Of a stretch of DNA of 64,000 nucleotides, positions 61,881-64,000 are shown in pieces. Position 1 is the stretch's first letter, and the number at the start of each line of letters is the position of its first letter. Both the position numbers and the translations under genes were made by a program. This DNA is from Climacium dendroides (lineage: Eukaryota; Streptophyta; Bryopsida; Hypnales; Climaciaceae). The stretch lies in the NCBI GenBank assembly GCA_950106755.1, contig OX467091.1, positions 7,147,538 through 7,211,537 of the forward strand, given 5' to 3'. The notes under the pieces are model-generated. The model saw only the letters and a list, made by a program, of their open reading frames with translations, had not been told where the DNA came from and did no database searches.

Positions 61881-61974
61881 TAAAGATGACAAATGTTCAT
61901 CAATGGTGAAAATTACTTTGCTATAGCGATTTTGATCATTGTGCCAATCATTAAATATAGCATTAAGTTGTCTC

Positions 61975-62145
61975 TTCAACAACTTGGGGGGGGGGGCACT
62001 TAGAATGTCCATTAAAAGTTACGTATGAATCCTATAGCCATAAGTAAACAATACTCAAAATTTGAAGTTAAAATTATAGTTTATTAAAAACCACTTGTTT
62101 GCATATGGTTTGTTGTAGTAAAACTAAGTGCACCCCAAGTTCAAC
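61975..62145. repeat. G-run and dispersed repeat beside the helicase relic
   Basis: A run of about 11 G at 61987 is followed by GGCACTTAGAATG; 62035-62140 is an inverted match of 42108-42215. Confidence 0.55.
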
Positions 62146-62522
62146 AAGATCCAATGGTTGTCCAAACACAAAAAGTATTGCAAACAACTATCGAATTTAT
62201 TTAAGCAATATAATAATGGTTGCTTTCTTGAGACAATTGTTTCATTCAACATTATCTTGTAAAAGTCCTCTTGCAATGCAAACAACTTTGTATGTTGAAT
62301 TCAAAAAACTTTGTGATTTTAGTCTCAATATTTTGATCAATCACTAATTGCAGAGATGTTCCTTTTTGAAAAATAACATATTGCTAATCAAGAAGATGAA
62401 CATGTAAATGACAAATACTATAAGTCTTATTATTAGTTTCAAAATCAAAGAGCCTCCAGCATGCTTCTTAAACAACCACATAGCGCCCCTCTAAGAAATC
62501 CTTAATTTCATTTACTCTAAAT

Positions 62523-63437
62523 TTAATCCCTAAAGGCCCAAACAACGTTTTTTGGCATTATAGATATTTTAGACAATTCACTATGAATAGAATTTTTATT
62601 TTTTTGCTTTGAATTTTTTACATTACATGTGGCTGAAGAGTAGCTTTAAGGCCCAACAAATTTCATAATTTTTGACTACATGGTTAAAAAGTTATAGCAT
62701 AATATGTAGTTTTCTTCTAAGGCCAGGCACTTTGGGCAAATCTAAAAAAATCACTTTTCTACAAAATAAAAATTTGAAATTGGTTCTCTAAATTTATATA
62801 TACATGGAAAGCTTTGAATCATTCCATTCTAATTAACAAGTTGAAAGTCGTATGAAGAGTTTTAGTTTGTGGGTAGTTATAGAATCTCTACTCTCAAATA
62901 AACTTTGAAGTCCTTTATTTAACTCAATTTTCAATATTTTTGAAACAAAATAAAAAGATTAGGTGTATTTTTTTTGTAGAATACACCATTGAGATTGACA
63001 TTTTTCAATTCTATAATTAAATTCTTATCAATTTAGTATTTTGAATGAATCTCTACTTCTTCCTATTTACTATTTTTTCCTACATGTTGTACAATCCCAA
63101 ATGATCTGAATTTTTTCAAGCATATAGCGAACTTGCATTGAAGAATGAATATAAGGACGTAGTACCATTTTGAACATTTTTTTAAACATAAATGTGACCT
63201 TGTGAAGTATAGCTACCTCGATTTTTGCAAGGCCAAAAAAAAGATTTTGTCACTTCAAACTCTAATATCTTACAATCTACAAGTTGAAAATTCCTAAAAA
63301 AAATTCTACATCTTTTCAAACTAGCATTCTACAAGATCTTGCGATTACATGTGTCTAAAAGTGTTTTTTTTCTAAAATTTGATACTTGCACTAAAAATGG
63401 CAGTTTTGGAGCATTTATGGTGAAACCATAGATTAGG
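62523..63437. mobile_element. TIR element, copy G (about 915 bp), inverted relative to copy F
   Basis: Left end TTAATCCCTAAAGGCCC; the right end is eroded near CATAGATTAGG. The interior matches copy F in reverse (GGCAGTTTTGGAGC, TTTTTGACTACATGGTTAA). Confidence 0.6.
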
Positions 63438-64000
63438 AAAATTTTGAACCGTGCAAAAGGCCGTCAAGGTTTTGATTTTTGGCATGCCATAGTGCAAGTA
63501 CAAGAAAGAAAAAAAAAGAAAAAAAATCGTTTTTTGAAACTTCCTTGATAAAGTCAAGGTAGATTCTAACTCCCCTTCAAAATTCTTACTCATAAATCAA
63601 GGATAGTAGTCAATTTTGTTTTGAGCAATACTATCAGTATATAGAGACAGTTTTAGAGAGAAATGAGGTAATAAGCAACTTATACCTTGAGATCCAAACA
63701 TGAGTAGTATTTATGTCCATTGTACAAGACAAAGAGAACAAATAAACTACTAGTGATTATATCCTGATACGTCAAACATTAAGGAAATAACGAGTACGTC
63801 TAATCAGTCATAACTAGAATTGCAACCAAAAAAAAACTTTTAAAAGAGTAATCTGTATATGCCCACGACTTCATACATATAAGTGACACAATGACTAAGT
63901 TAATACAGAGCCGCTTGTCCAGTACTCCAAGGTCGAAATCCAGACAGCCTTGAACTCAGAAGTGCCCCAAGTGAACAAAAAACAACTGCCAATAAGTATG
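63438..64000. other. right-edge region
   Basis: Mostly AT-rich. On the minus strand the last roughly 105 bases can be read as an open stretch ending in TAG at 63895-63897 (TSEFKAVWISTLEYWTSG), with a CAG acceptor near 63988. This could be the last exon of a gene beyond the window, but I do not recognise it. Confidence 0.2.

Noticed and set aside
63895..64000. Terminal exon at the right edge
   Set aside because: Only about 30 codons are visible, with no family match; listed as uncertain context, not as a gene.

Overview
The window is nuclear DNA from a land plant. Genes have many short GT-AG introns, and the protein families include an apoplastic xyloglucan endotransglucosylase and a plastid-targeted RimM fused to a nucleotidyltransferase. 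GC-richer gene islands sit in a very AT-rich background full of degenerate transposon relics. A moss or another non-flowering plant seems most likely to me, but that is inference; nothing here fixes the species.

Layout. 1-4.5 kb (minus): RimM joined in frame to a UDP-N-acetylhexosamine pyrophosphorylase-like domain, running off the left edge. 5.2-7.7 kb: AT-rich, no gene. 7.8-12.8 kb (minus): Mps1/TTK-type kinase. 13.7-19.1 kb: AT-rich repeats and TIR elements. 19.1-25.8 kb (plus): pantothenate kinase with a long leader. 25.8-29.1 kb: repeats, including a nested element. 29.6-31.4 kb (plus): intronless CDC40/PRP17 WD40 splicing factor behind a tandemly duplicated leader. 32.7 kb: tRNA-Gly(GCC). 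32.8-34.3 kb and 43.9-45.5 kb: two arms of an inverted duplication, each keeping a 39-codon one-helix membrane ORF. 38.4-41.7 kb (plus): soluble inorganic pyrophosphatase. 43-46.2 kb: broken XTH copy. 46.5-47.3 kb (minus): SRA/YDG-only protein. 48.6-53.4 kb: AT-rich repeats. 54.5-56.5 kb (minus): intact XTH. 57-64 kb: minisatellite, foldback elements, degenerate Pif1/Helitron helicase and more TIR elements.

The genes are mostly unrelated single-copy housekeeping functions (plastid ribosome maturation or nucleotide sugars, mitosis, CoA synthesis, splicing, pyrophosphate removal, cell-wall remodelling); no shared pathway or operon-like logic is visible. Exon borders were set by hand from GT/AG signals and checked for reading phase. 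They agree throughout five of the multi-exon models; one Mps1 junction does not.

The most unusual content is a family of about 0.65-1.2 kb elements bounded by TTAA plus CCCCTAAAGGACC-like inverted termini, with apparent 0.23-0.27 kb relatives inside introns of three genes; the inverted duplication carrying the membrane micro-ORF; the rearranged XTH duplicate; and the SRA-only gene.
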